Part shown: piece by piece, positions 45,931 through 55,256 of the stretch
Layout: each line of letters starts with the position of its first letter
Numbering within the stretch: the stretch's first letter is position 1
Source: Paenirhizobium cremeum
GTDB taxonomy: Bacteria > Pseudomonadota > Alphaproteobacteria > Rhizobiales > Rhizobiaceae
Length of the DNA stretch: 64,000 nucleotides
Reading direction: 5' to 3'
NCBI RefSeq assembly: GCF_022884085.1
Contig: NZ_JAGGCS010000007.1
Span: 1 to 64,000, forward strand
Program-made: the position numbers and the translations under genes
The notes under the pieces: model-generated
The model's database searches: none
What the model was told of the DNA's origin: nothing
The model's input: only the letters and a program-made list of their open reading frames with translations

Positions 45931-46965
45931 ATGAAGGGAATCCGCGAGCTTGCGAAACATCTCGACATCTCGATCGGGACGGTGTCCCGCGCCTTGAACG
46001 GCAAGCCCGACGTGAACCCGCAGACGCGGCAGCGGGTGCTGGAGGCTGCGGCCTCGCTCGGTTACGTCGCCAACCAGTCGGGCCGGTCTCTGCGCAAGGG
46101 CGCGACCGGCGTCATCGGCTTCATGATGCAGACCGGCAGCGAAATCACCGGACAAGGCGATACCTTCTTCATGAGCGTCTTCGACGGCGTGCAGACCGTG
46201 CTTGCCCGTCACAAGCTCGACCTTGTCGCCCTTCTCTGCTCCTCGGAGGAAGATCCGGACGACTACCTGAAGCGCATCGTCGCCCGAGGCTTCGCCGACG
46301 GCCTGATCCTGTCCGCCACCCGGCGGCACGATCCGCGCATAGACCTTCTCGCCCGACGCAAGATCCCCTTCATCACGCTCGGCAGAAGCCTCACCGACGG
46401 CGGCCAGCCCTGGATCGACCTCGATTTCGAGGGCATGGCGCAGGCGTCCGTCGACCGGTTCGTTGCCCGCGGGCACAGGCGCATCGCGATCACCCGGCCG
46501 CATGACGACATCAATCTCGGTTATGTCTTCGTCGACGCATGCCGGCAGGCGCTGCGGCGCCACGGGCTCGACCTCGCCGACGAGCACGTGTTCCGCTCGA
46601 CGCCGAACGAGGCCGGCGGCTACCAGATCGCCCGGCAGCTGATCGCCTGCACGCCCAGGCCGAGCGCGATCCTGCTGGTCAACGAGGCGATCGCCACCGG
46701 CCTTTACCGCGGGCTTCAGGAAGCCCGGCTCCTGCCGGGCCGCGACATTGCCGTGATCGGCCAGCAGAGCCCCCATTCCCACTTCCTCTCGCCCCGGCTG
46801 ACGAGTTTCACCCTGTCGCTGCGCGACCTCGGCATCGCGCTTGCCGAGACCCTGCTCGGCACCATGCCGGTCTATCGGGACATGTATCCGGAACAGCCGC
46901 ACCGCCTGCTCTGGCCCATGACCCTGGTCGATGGGGAAAGCGACGGGGAGGCTCCGGCGGACTGA
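45931..46965 (+). CDS. LacI family transcriptional regulator
   Basis: Repressor of 344 aa. The N-terminal helix-turn-helix (GIRELAKHLDISIGTVSRALNGKPDVNPQTRQRV) and hinge helix are textbook LacI. A periplasmic-binding-like effector domain (about 60-335) follows, including GYVFVDACRQAL and ILLVNEAIATGL. ATG 45931 has CGGAAA just upstream and GAGGGGG further up. It is divergent from the sugar importer operon and probably represses it until the sugar or an early product binds. Confidence 0.92.
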   Translation: MKGIRELAKHLDISIGTVSRALNGKPDVNPQTRQRVLEAAASLGYVANQSGRSLRKGATGVIGFMMQTGSEITGQGDTFFMSVFDGVQTVLARHKLDLVALLCSSEEDPDDYLKRIVARGFADGLILSATRRHDPRIDLLARRKIPFITLGRSLTDGGQPWIDLDFEGMAQASVDRFVARGHRRIAITRPHDDINLGYVFVDACRQALRRHGLDLADEHVFRSTPNEAGGYQIARQLIACTPRPSAILLVNEAIATGLYRGLQEARLLPGRDIAVIGQQSPHSHFLSPRLTSFTLSLRDLGIALAETLLGTMPVYRDMYPEQPHRLLWPMTLVDGESDGEAPAD

Positions 46966-47068
46966 GCGGAACGGCCGGTCAGGGCAGGCGGCAGCAAACA
47001 CGGGCATGGCCTCATGTCCCCTGGCCGGACTGGTTTTCCATGCCGGCGGACGTCAGTCATTGCGGGCC

Positions 47069-47143
47069 GTGAGTTATAGACCCGTTTGCTATTGCTCACC
47101 GAAATAGGATACTGTGAGTTATAGAAACGGACCCTATAACTCA
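47069..47143 (+). promoter_or_regulatory. fic promoter with repeated GTGAGTTATAG operator
   Basis: GTGAGTTATAGA occurs at 47069-47080 and again at 47114-47125. The second copy forms an inverted repeat TGAGTTATAG-N9-CTATAACTCA (47115-47143) whose last base is the A of the fic start codon. A promoter TTGCTA (47086-47091), 16 bp, GATACT (47108-47113) would start transcription inside the inverted repeat. A protein bound here would block both transcription and translation start. Confidence 0.6.
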
Positions 47144-48243
47144 TGGCATGGAACTGGACCCAGGAATTCTGGCCATCCTTCACGTATGACGCGGCGGTGC
47201 TGGAACCGCTGGAGCGCCGCTTTCTGCTGACGTCGGGCGAGGTGATCGGGGCTGTCCGCCATGTCGGCGAGGAGGAACGCACGCTGCTGCGCGTCGAGCT
47301 TCTGAGCGACGAGGCGGTGAAGACCTCCGAGATCGAGGGCGAGATGCTCGACAGGTTGAGCGTCCAGTCCTCCCTGCGCCGGCAGTTCGGCCTTGCAAGC
47401 GACGACCGGCCGGTCCGGCCGCAGGAGCGCGGTATCGCGGAAATGATGGTCGACGTCTATGACGGCTGGGCCGCGCCCCTCGATCACGAAACCCTGTTTC
47501 GCTGGCACGGCATGCTGATGACCGGCAACCGCCATATCGGCACGATCGGCGGATATCGCACCCATGAGGACGCGATGCAGATCGTCTCCGGCCGTCACGA
47601 CAAGCCGACCGTCCATTTCGAAGCGCCGCCATCGGAACGGGTGCCGACCGAAATGCAGGCTTATGTCGACTGGTTCAACAGATCGGCGCCGGGGGGCGAA
47701 AGCCCCCTGCCCGCGCTGACCCGGGCGGGCATCGGCCACCTCTATTTCGAGAGCATCCACCCCTTCGAGGACGGAAACGGCCGGCTTGGCCGGGCGCTTG
47801 CCGAAAAATCGCTTTCGCAGAACATCGGCCAGCCCAGCCTGATTGCGCTTGCCTATACGATCGAGCGCAGCCGCAAGACCTATTACGACCAGCTCGAACG
47901 GCACCAGCGCACGCTCGATATCACCGGATGGCTCGTCTATTTCGCCGAGACCATACTGGAATCGCAGCAGACGACCCTGAAGCGCGTCGCGTTCCATATC
48001 GGCAAGGCCCGTTTCTACGACCGCTTCCGGCAGCAGTTGAACGAACGGCAGGAGAAAGTCGTCGAGCGTATGTTCCGCGAGGGGCCGGCGGGTTTCAAGG
48101 GCGGGCTCAGCGCCGAAAACTATATCGCGATCACGCGAACCTCGCGCGCAACGGCGACGCGCGATCTCCACGACCTCGTGGAGAAAGGCATTTTGACGCG
48201 GACCGGCGAGCGCCGGCACACCCGCTATACGCTCAACCTTTGA
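47143..48243 (+). CDS. Fic family AMP-transferase with C-terminal winged helix
   Basis: Fic-domain protein, 366 aa, expected to transfer AMP (or another nucleotide part) to a target protein. The N-terminal region (about 1-90) holds the inhibitory-helix motif KTSEIEGE (about 60-67), class II arrangement, so activity is self-restrained. The Fic core has the intact motif HPFEDGNGRLGR (206-217) with catalytic His. The C-terminus (about 310-366: TRTSRATATRDLHDLVEKGILTRTG) is a winged helix able to bind DNA. No antitoxin gene adjoins. The start sits inside an inverted repeat and lacks a Shine-Dalgarno, so autoregulation is likely. Confidence 0.9.
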   Translation: MAWNWTQEFWPSFTYDAAVLEPLERRFLLTSGEVIGAVRHVGEEERTLLRVELLSDEAVKTSEIEGEMLDRLSVQSSLRRQFGLASDDRPVRPQERGIAEMMVDVYDGWAAPLDHETLFRWHGMLMTGNRHIGTIGGYRTHEDAMQIVSGRHDKPTVHFEAPPSERVPTEMQAYVDWFNRSAPGGESPLPALTRAGIGHLYFESIHPFEDGNGRLGRALAEKSLSQNIGQPSLIALAYTIERSRKTYYDQLERHQRTLDITGWLVYFAETILESQQTTLKRVAFHIGKARFYDRFRQQLNERQEKVVERMFREGPAGFKGGLSAENYIAITRTSRATATRDLHDLVEKGILTRTGERRHTRYTLNL

Positions 48244-48267
48244 GCAAGCGGGCTGCCGGCGACAGGC

Positions 48268-48387
48268 CTACTTCGATTTTTTGGCGTCTTCCTTCTTTTG
48301 CGCGTCGATCAGCTCGTACCACATGGCGTTGAGCACGGCGAAGGCAGCGGCAAGCGGCAGGCCGAGTAGCCAGGAAAAATACCACAT
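48268..48387 (-). CDS. cydX: Cytochrome bd oxidase small subunit CydX
   Basis: Peptide of 39 aa that stabilises the haem site of cytochrome bd. It begins MWYFSWLLGLPLAAAF, the typical CydX/YbgT start with a conserved WYF..W pattern. A single membrane helix ends in AMWYELIDAQKK and a charged tail. GGAAAGGAAA precedes the ATG. It follows cydB by 15 bp, as in other bacteria. It is shorter than usual gene-length cut-offs and easily missed. Confidence 0.9.
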   Translation of the reverse strand: MWYFSWLLGLPLAAAFAVLNAMWYELIDAQKKEDAKKSK

Positions 48388-48402
48388 GACGGTTTCCTTT
48401 CC

Positions 48403-49557
48403 TCAATAGGCGTGGTTGGCGGGATCGTTGATGTCCTTCGCGTCGACCTTGCCCCACAGCACCCGGTAGACGAAGGAGGTGTAGGCGATGATGATCGGAA
48501 CGAAGATGACGGCGCAGACCAGCATGATGAACAGCGTCATGTGGCTGGAGGAGGCGTCCCAGACCGTGAGGCTGGACCGCGGATCGACGCTCGACGGCAG
48601 GATGAAGGGGAACATCGACAGCCCGACCGTCGAGACGATGCCGAGGATCGACACCGAACTCATCAGCCACGGCGCCCCGTCCTTCTTCGCCGCGAAGGCG
48701 AGAAGCGAACCGAGCGCGCCGAGGAAGCCGAGCGCCGGCGCGACCGTCATCCAGGGATGGGCGGCATAATTCTGGAACCAGACGCCGGACGCAGCCTCGA
48801 CCGTCTTGTAGAGCGGGTTCGAGGGGCCTGCCGGATCGATTGCGGACGTGAACCGGTAGCCGTCGATCACCGTCAGCCAGACGCCACCGACGGCGAAAAG
48901 CACGACGGTCAGGATGGCCGCGACCATGCCGATCCGGCGGGCGCGGGCATTGACGGTGCCGGAGGTCTTCAGCGTCAGCCAGCCGGCGCCGTGCATGACG
49001 AGCATGGAAACCGACAGGATGCCGGCGAGCAGGCCATAGGGGTTGAGGAGTTCGAACAGCGTCGTGCCGTCATAGAAGATGCGCAGGTCGTCGGTGAGGT
49101 GGAACGGCACGCCCTGCAGGACATTGCCGACCGCGACCCCCATGACAAGCGCCGGCACGAGGCCGCCGACGAAGAGCGCCCAGTCCCAGGCGGTGCGCCA
49201 TGTGGTGCTTTCGCGCTTCGAGCGGTACTTGAAGCCGACCGGGCGCAGGATGAGCGCGAAGAGGATCGCGAACATCGCCAGATAGAAGCCCGAGAAGGAT
49301 ACCGCATAGAGCGGCGGCCAGGCGGCGAAGATCGCCCCGCCGCCGAGGATCAGCCAGACCTGGTTGCCTTCCCAGACCGGGCCGATGGTGTTGATGACGA
49401 CGCGCCGTTCGGTGTCGTCCCGACCCACGAAGGGCAGGAGCGTGGCCACTCCGAGGTCGAAGCCGTCCATCACGGCAAAGCCGATGAGCAGGACGCCGAG
49501 AAGCAGCCACCAGATGACGCGAAGGATTTCGTAATCGATAAGCGTGTGCAGGATCAT
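48403..49557 (-). CDS. cydB: Cytochrome bd ubiquinol oxidase subunit II
   Basis: CydB, 384 aa, partner of CydA in the quinol oxidase used at low oxygen. The N-terminus (LRVIWWLLLGVLLIGFAVMDGFDLGVATLLP) is diagnostic, followed by NTIGPVWEGNQVWLILGGGA. About eight or nine membrane helices are visible. It lies 4 bp after cydA, so the two are co-translated, and is followed by cydX. The length matches the family (about 380 aa). Confidence 0.96.
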   Translation of the reverse strand: MILHTLIDYEILRVIWWLLLGVLLIGFAVMDGFDLGVATLLPFVGRDDTERRVVINTIGPVWEGNQVWLILGGGAIFAAWPPLYAVSFSGFYLAMFAILFALILRPVGFKYRSKRESTTWRTAWDWALFVGGLVPALVMGVAVGNVLQGVPFHLTDDLRIFYDGTTLFELLNPYGLLAGILSVSMLVMHGAGWLTLKTSGTVNARARRIGMVAAILTVVLFAVGGVWLTVIDGYRFTSAIDPAGPSNPLYKTVEAASGVWFQNYAAHPWMTVAPALGFLGALGSLLAFAAKKDGAPWLMSSVSILGIVSTVGLSMFPFILPSSVDPRSSLTVWDASSSHMTLFIMLVCAVIFVPIIIAYTSFVYRVLWGKVDAKDINDPANHAY

Positions 49558-49561
49558 GGTC

Positions 49562-51151
49562 TTACTCCGCCGGTACGATGGTCTTCGAGATGAGTTCGGG
49601 TTCCGGATGTCCGGGGCGTTCGTCGTCCGGCTCCGGTCCCTTGCGGATCGCCTTCAGCATCAGCCCCATCTCGACGATAAAGAGGACGGTGTAGATCGCG
49701 GTAAAACCGGCGATGGTGAAGAGCAGCGTCGTCGCTCCGAGATTGGAGACGGCGGCAGCGGTCGGCAGCACGCCTTCGATGATCCACGGCTGGCGTCCCA
49801 CCTCCGCGACGATCCAGCCCAGTTCCGCGGCGATCCACGGCAGCGGGATGGAAAAGACCGCGACCCTCAGCAACCACGGACGCTTCGTGTGGGTGTGACG
49901 GCTGCAGATGACGAAGAAGACGGCCGTCAGCGCGATGAAATAGAAGCCGAGGGCGACCATGAAGCGGAAGGCCCAGAACAGGGTCGGCACGTTGGGGATG
50001 GTGTCGGTCGCCGCCCTGGCGATCTGCTCGTCGGTTGCCTGACGCGGATCGTCGACGTAACGCTTCAGGAGAAGCGCATAGCCGAGATCGAGGCCGTTAT
50101 CCTCGAACCTTGCCTTGACGGCCGGGTCGATGGCCGTGGTGGTGCCGGCGGCGCGGATGGTCTGCAGCGCGTCATAGGCGACGATGCCCCGGCGGATGCG
50201 GGTTTCGGCGCTCCTGACGAGGCTGTCGATACCCGGGATTTCGGTGGTCAGCGAACGGGTGCCGATCAGGCCCATGACCCAGGGTATCTCCACCTTGTAA
50301 TGGGTCTCGCGGGTTTCCTGGTCGGGAAAGCCGAAGGCGGTGAAGGCGGCCGGCGCGGGTTCCGTTTCCCACATCGCCTCGATGGCGGCGAGCTTCATCT
50401 TCTGGTGTTCTGAGGCTTCATAGCCGCTCTCGTCGCCGAGGACGACGACCGAAAGCGAGGCGGCGAGACCGAAGGAGGCCGCCACCGTCATCGAGCGTTT
50501 GGCAAGCTCGATCTCGCGGCCCTTCAGCAGGTACCAGGCCGAAACGCCGAGAACGAAGATGGAGGCCGTGACATAACCCGCCGAGACGGTGTGCACGAAC
50601 TTCGCCTGGGCGACCGGATTAAACAGCACAAGGAAGAAGTCGTTGACCTCCATGCGCATGGTTTGCGGATTGAAGGCCGAGCCGACCGGGTTCTGCATCC
50701 AGCCATTGGCGATCAGGATCCACAGCGCCGAGAAGTTGGAGCCGAGCGCCACGCACCAGGTCGCCGCGAGATGGCCGACCTTGGACATGCGATCCCAGCC
50801 GAAGAAGAACAGTCCGACGAAGGTCGCCTCCAGGAAGAAGGCCATGAGGCCCTCGATGGCAAGCGGCGCACCGAAGATGTCGCCGACATAGTGGCTGTAA
50901 TAGCTCCAGTTCATGCCGAACTGGAATTCCATGACGATGCCGGTCGAAACGCCGAGCACGAAATTGATGCCGAACAGCGTGCCCCAGAACTTGGTCATCT
51001 GCCGCCAGACCGTTTTGCCGGTCATGACATAGACCGTTTCCATGATGGCCAGCAGGATCGACAGCCCGAGGGTGAGAGGGACGAAGAGAAAGTGGTAGAG
51101 CGCCGTAAGGGCAAATTGCAGGCGCGATAACGCCACGATATCGAGTTCCAT
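49562..51151 (-). CDS. cydA: Cytochrome bd ubiquinol oxidase subunit I
   Basis: CydA, 529 aa, carrying haems b558, b595 and d. The high-spin haem ligand His is in LYHFLFVPLTLG (His 20). The b558 His is in KFVHTVSAGYVT and a Met is in FRFMVALG. The quinol-binding segment GDESGYE is kept. The Q-loop is of ordinary size (total length close to E. coli CydA, 522 aa). It reduces oxygen to water using quinol and generates proton-motive force. It follows a small secreted protein and cydDC in the same direction. Confidence 0.96.
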   Translation of the reverse strand: MELDIVALSRLQFALTALYHFLFVPLTLGLSILLAIMETVYVMTGKTVWRQMTKFWGTLFGINFVLGVSTGIVMEFQFGMNWSYYSHYVGDIFGAPLAIEGLMAFFLEATFVGLFFFGWDRMSKVGHLAATWCVALGSNFSALWILIANGWMQNPVGSAFNPQTMRMEVNDFFLVLFNPVAQAKFVHTVSAGYVTASIFVLGVSAWYLLKGREIELAKRSMTVAASFGLAASLSVVVLGDESGYEASEHQKMKLAAIEAMWETEPAPAAFTAFGFPDQETRETHYKVEIPWVMGLIGTRSLTTEIPGIDSLVRSAETRIRRGIVAYDALQTIRAAGTTTAIDPAVKARFEDNGLDLGYALLLKRYVDDPRQATDEQIARAATDTIPNVPTLFWAFRFMVALGFYFIALTAVFFVICSRHTHTKRPWLLRVAVFSIPLPWIAAELGWIVAEVGRQPWIIEGVLPTAAAVSNLGATTLLFTIAGFTAIYTVLFIVEMGLMLKAIRKGPEPDDERPGHPEPELISKTIVPAE

Positions 51152-51228
51152 ATCTCGATCTCCAGAAAAGAAAAACCGGGGTGTTTGCCCAAGGCCGCAG
51201 GCGGAGCGGCGTCGGGCGCTTTGGGACT

Positions 51229-51606
51229 TCAGGCCACCGGCGGCGCTCTCGGCGCGGCCTTCGAAATCAGCACGGGCGGCGCGTCGAAACGCGCCCGATC
51301 CGGTCGCAGGACCGTTTCATGCGGCATGGGCCGGTCGCCCGCTTCCTCCGCCGGCAGCGGCAGGACCATCGCCGCTGAAATGAGGCAGGCCTCGCAGGAC
51401 CGGTTCAGAGAGTACCCGTCCTTGCCGATACCGCCCCTTGAGCCGGCGAGGCAGAGATCGGGAACAGTGCCGTCCGGAAGCGCAATGGCCGCCGCGACGA
51501 TTTCCGTTGCCTGCACATCCGGAACCCGGTGAGCAAAGCCCACCGAGAAGAGCGCAATCGCGCACAGGATGCGCAGGAATTGCGATATGGAGCCGGAAGA
51601 ACGCAT
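51229..51606 (-). CDS. Small secreted cysteine-containing protein (DUF2946-like)
   Basis: Protein of 125 aa between cydC and cydA. An N-terminal signal (FLRILCAIALFSVGFAHRV) is followed by PDLCLAG and a SCEACLISAAMVLPLP motif. These two cysteine boxes recall DUF2946-type periplasmic proteins, some of them copper-linked. The assignment is tentative. No strong Shine-Dalgarno is seen at ATG 51606. Placement inside the cyd cluster, between the thiol exporter and the oxidase, hints at a role in redox or metal handling for haem assembly (inference). Confidence 0.55.
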   Translation of the reverse strand: MRSSGSISQFLRILCAIALFSVGFAHRVPDVQATEIVAAAIALPDGTVPDLCLAGSRGGIGKDGYSLNRSCEACLISAAMVLPLPAEEAGDRPMPHETVLRPDRARFDAPPVLISKAAPRAPPVA

Positions 51607-51690
51607 GAGGTCTCTGAACCGCTGAAAGCAACGTCTGACAATTGCTTATTGTTATCTTGCGGCGCAGGCAATGCGACAAAATAACGTCGC

Positions 51691-53370
51691 TCAACGTTTG
51701 CGCAGTCTCGAAGCAACCTCGGCGAAAGCCGTCTCCCTACATTTGAAATTGCCACATAATTGACCTTTGTCAACAACAAGGATTCGGTCGGCAATTTCGA
51801 CGTCCTGCGCGCTGTGGGTCGCGATCAGGACGGTGCGCCCTCCCCTTGCGGCGGCAAGGCGCGCCACGATGTCGCGGGCGGTCTCGGTATCCAGCGCCTC
51901 GGTCGGCTCATCGAGCAGAAGAAGGGGTACATCCGCCAGGAGAAGCCGGGCAAGCGACAGGCGCCGGCTTTCGCCGCCGGAAAGGCCCGAGCCTCCTTCG
52001 CCGAGCCAGGTTTCAAGCCCCTGCGGCAGGTTGCGGGCCATCTCCGCCAGCCCTGCCGCATCGAGCGCCGCCCAGAGTTCCGCTTCCGTGGCGTCAGGCC
52101 TTGCCAGCCTGAGATTGCCGGCGAGCGTATCGGCGAAGAGTTCGACGCGCTGCGTGAGGAGAGTGGCAGGCAGCGCCGCGACACGACCGGCTTCGGCGGT
52201 GATTTCACCCGCGATCAGGGCCATCAGGGTCGATTTTCCGGCCCCGCTCGGACCGGTCAGCGCCACGATCTCGCCGGCCGGTATTTCGAGCGACAGGCCC
52301 GAGAGCGCCGGCCGCCCTGCGCCGGGATGCCGCAGGACGAGGTTTTCGGCCAGAAGAGCGAGACCCGGCGGCGGCGGCGCGACGGCGATCTCCTGCGGGG
52401 TCTCTCCGAGGCGGGGCGCGATGCGGCGTGCGGCGGCAAGAATGCGTCCCGCTTCCAGCGCCCCGCGTCGCAGGCCCGCGAACGGCTCGACGGCGGCAAG
52501 AGCCAGAAGCAGGGCGAAGGCGGCGACCGGCACGCCGATGACGCCCGCCTCGACCAGACAGGCGAGCGCCACGAGAAGACAGCCGCCGACAACGGGCGCC
52601 AGCGCCGCAAGGCCGAAGCCGGCAAGCGTCTCGATGCGGTTCAGCCGGTCGTCGGTCTCGGCCAGCCGGCTTTCCGCCGTCTCGACATTCTGCCTGGATG
52701 CCTCAAGGCGACCGGCCATCAGCAGATCCGTGGCGCCGGCGATCATGTCGATGACCCGGCCGCGCACGGCTTCCAGCGCGGCGGCGCGATGACGGGCCGG
52801 CTTTTCAGCCTTCAACGCAGCGATGACCGCGATGCCGAAGCCCGCCACTACAGGAAGCAGGCCAACCGCAAGCGCGATGCGGCCATCGACGAAGACGAGC
52901 GAGAGGGCGGCAAACAGCGCCGAGGCAAGCGCCACGCCTGACGGTACGAGAAGCCGCAGGTAAAGCCCGTCGAGGGCATCGACATCCAGCGTCAGGCGGA
53001 AGAGGAGGCGTGCGGGGCGAAGCGCCAGTGCGCGTGCCGAGCGCGCCGTGGCAAAGGTCCGAAACAGCGTCTCGCGCATGCCGGCGAGCACCGAAAGCGT
53101 CGCGTCATGGGTGACGATGCGCTCGCTATACCGCGCCGCGGTGCGGAACAGCGCGAGAAAGCGGATGCCGGCCGAGGGCGCGAAGACATCGAAGGCGAGC
53201 GCGGTCGCGGACGTCAGACCGGCAAAGGCCGTTGCCGTGATGAACCAGCCGGAGAGCGACAGCAGCGCGATCCCGGCAATCGCGGTCAGCGCGGCGAGCA
53301 GGAAGCCCAGCGCCATCGCCAGCCGCTTTTCCTTGAGGAACCGGCGAAGAACGACGAGAAGCGGCCTCAT
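51691..53370 (-). CDS. cydC: Thiol reductant ABC exporter subunit CydC
   Basis: Half of the heterodimeric CydDC exporter of glutathione/cysteine, required for cytochrome bd assembly, 559 aa. Membrane domain 1-300 starts with LAMALGFLLAALTAIAGIALLSLSGWFIT, a typical CydC opening. The ATPase domain has Walker A GPSGAGKST, signature LSGGESRRLSLARLL and Walker B LLLDEPTEALD. ATG 53370 overlaps the cydD stop as ATGA, ensuring equal synthesis of the two halves. Confidence 0.94.
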   Translation of the reverse strand: MRPLLVVLRRFLKEKRLAMALGFLLAALTAIAGIALLSLSGWFITATAFAGLTSATALAFDVFAPSAGIRFLALFRTAARYSERIVTHDATLSVLAGMRETLFRTFATARSARALALRPARLLFRLTLDVDALDGLYLRLLVPSGVALASALFAALSLVFVDGRIALAVGLLPVVAGFGIAVIAALKAEKPARHRAAALEAVRGRVIDMIAGATDLLMAGRLEASRQNVETAESRLAETDDRLNRIETLAGFGLAALAPVVGGCLLVALACLVEAGVIGVPVAAFALLLALAAVEPFAGLRRGALEAGRILAAARRIAPRLGETPQEIAVAPPPPGLALLAENLVLRHPGAGRPALSGLSLEIPAGEIVALTGPSGAGKSTLMALIAGEITAEAGRVAALPATLLTQRVELFADTLAGNLRLARPDATEAELWAALDAAGLAEMARNLPQGLETWLGEGGSGLSGGESRRLSLARLLLADVPLLLLDEPTEALDTETARDIVARLAAARGGRTVLIATHSAQDVEIADRILVVDKGQLCGNFKCRETAFAEVASRLRKR

Positions 53371-55037
53371 GCACCCTCCTCCGCCGCAAGCGTCACGATC
53401 CGGTCCATGCGCGCGGCAAGCACCGCATCATGGGTGACGACGACGAGCGTCCTTTCCTTTGCGAGGTCGAGCAGGCTGTCCGTCACCAGATCCGCCGTGG
53501 CGGCATCGAGATGCGCGGTCGGCTCATCGGCGAGGATCAGCCGTGCCTTCTTGCTGGCGGCGGCGCGGGCGATGGCAAGCCGCACGATCTCGCCGCCGGA
53601 AAGGCCCGTTCCGCCCTCGCCGAGCGGTGCACGGCCATGGCTTTCGGCAACATGGGACAGACGCCCGACCGCAAGCGCCCCGGCGACCGCATCGGCATCG
53701 ACGTCAGGCCGTCCGAGCGACACGTTGGCGGCGATGGAACCCGAAAAGACATGGGCGGACTGCCCGATCCAGGCGATATCGCCCGCCTCGCGCGCCGCCG
53801 CCGGCAAGCGCCCGAAAACGGCGAGCTTTCCCGCCTGCGGAGCGGCAAGCCCCGCCAGCAGCGATAAAAGCGTGGATTTGCCGCTGCCGCTCGGCGCCAT
53901 GATCGCGATCTTCTCGCCGGGCGCGATGGAGAGCGAGAAAGCCTGAAGCGTCGGGGCCTCGCGGCCCGGATGGGTATAGCGCAGACCTTCCGCCAGGAGC
54001 GCCGCCTCGCTGCCGTTTGCCGATCCTTCGGAGGGCGGCAGGGGCATGCCCTTGCCGGAAAGCGCGCCAAGCGCTTTTTGCGCCGCCTCGCCCGCCGCGC
54101 GGTCATGCCAGACGGAGGACAGTTCACGCAGCGGCTCGAAGAAGGCGGGCGCGATCATCAGCACGAACAGGCCTTCGGCCAGCGTCAGTTTCGTCCCCCA
54201 GGTTCCGACCCCGATAAATCCCAGAAGATGAAAGCCGATATAGACGGCCGTCAGCGCCACGCCGAGGGCGGAAAAAAGCTCCAGCGTCGCAGACGTGAGG
54301 AAGGCGATCTTCAGGACCGCCATGGTGCGTCGCTTCAGGTCTTCCGCCTCGATGCGCAGCCGCTTGGCCGTCTCCGGGACGGCGCCGAGCGTGCGGATGG
54401 TGGCAAGGCCGCGCAGCCGGTCAATGAGGAAGGCGTTGATGTCGCCCATGCGGGCAAGCTGCTGTTCGCTGGCCTTGCGGGCACGCATTCCGACGAGCGC
54501 CATGAACAGTGGAATGACCGGTGCGGTGACAAGCAGCGCCAGCGCCGCGATCCATGAAAACGGGAGAACCGCGGCGGCGATGACGAAAGGCACGATCATC
54601 GCCTTCGTCCGGGCGGGCTGGTAACGGGAAAGCCATGGCGTCAACATTTCCGCCTGCTCGGCGATCACGCTTGCAGCCTGTCCGGACGAGGGGCGGCCGG
54701 TATCGACCGGCGAGCGCGCAGCAAGGGCTGCAAGCGCGCTCACGCGGCTGGCGGTGAGTTCGCGCCGGGCAGACTTGAAGGCAAGACGGCCGGACAAAGC
54801 CTCAAGCGCGGCGCGCAGCAACCCGAACAGGGCGAAGCAGACGGCGTTTTCCAGGATATCGCCCGCGCCCGCGCCATCGGCCAGACGCCCGATGGCCTGG
54901 GCCGCGAACCAGGCCTGCGGTAGCCAGCATAGAGGCGCTGCAACGGCGAGCAGAACGGCCGCACGTCCCGGACCGGGGATCGCGCGTCCGCGACCCGAGC
55001 GCCCGCGGCGGCCAGGTTCCTGAGAGACATTCGGCAA
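53367..55037 (-). CDS. cydD: Thiol reductant ABC exporter subunit CydD
   Basis: Partner of CydC, 556 aa. The membrane domain includes VLLAVAAPLCWLPQAWFAAQAIG and the ATPase domain has APSGSGKST, LSGGEIVRLAIARA and LILADEPTAHLD. An Arg/Gly-rich leader of about 27 residues precedes the first helix. It heads the cyd cluster, and the upstream gap contains a FixK/FNR-like box. Export of thiols keeps the periplasm reduced for haem insertion into CydAB. Confidence 0.94.
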   Translation of the reverse strand: MPNVSQEPGRRGRSGRGRAIPGPGRAAVLLAVAAPLCWLPQAWFAAQAIGRLADGAGAGDILENAVCFALFGLLRAALEALSGRLAFKSARRELTASRVSALAALAARSPVDTGRPSSGQAASVIAEQAEMLTPWLSRYQPARTKAMIVPFVIAAAVLPFSWIAALALLVTAPVIPLFMALVGMRARKASEQQLARMGDINAFLIDRLRGLATIRTLGAVPETAKRLRIEAEDLKRRTMAVLKIAFLTSATLELFSALGVALTAVYIGFHLLGFIGVGTWGTKLTLAEGLFVLMIAPAFFEPLRELSSVWHDRAAGEAAQKALGALSGKGMPLPPSEGSANGSEAALLAEGLRYTHPGREAPTLQAFSLSIAPGEKIAIMAPSGSGKSTLLSLLAGLAAPQAGKLAVFGRLPAAAREAGDIAWIGQSAHVFSGSIAANVSLGRPDVDADAVAGALAVGRLSHVAESHGRAPLGEGGTGLSGGEIVRLAIARAAASKKARLILADEPTAHLDAATADLVTDSLLDLAKERTLVVVTHDAVLAARMDRIVTLAAEEGA

Positions 55038-55060
55038 AGTGGCGGTTTCCGTTGATCTTA

Positions 55061-55074
55061 ATGATCGTTGTCAA
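55061..55074 (-). promoter_or_regulatory. Possible FixK/FNR box before cydDC
   Basis: On the minus strand TTGACAACGATCAT fits TTGA-N6-TCAA except for the last base. It lies about 25-35 bp before the cydD start. Oxygen-responsive control of cytochrome bd by FixK/FNR proteins is well known in rhizobia. The site is very close to the start codon, which makes activation from here less certain. Confidence 0.35.
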
Positions 55075-55256
55075 GTGATATACGGACAGGCCCCGCTGCT
55101 CGCAAGCGGCGAAATGTCGCCGACGGAGGCCGGGTCCCGGCCGGGCGGGCACGGGCCTCTCCGGTGACTTCACCCCGCAGGAAGGGCTGGCCGGGGCCGT
55201 TGCGGGATTGTAAGGATGTCCACCGACCTTTCCAACCCCACCAGTCAGGATGCCCC

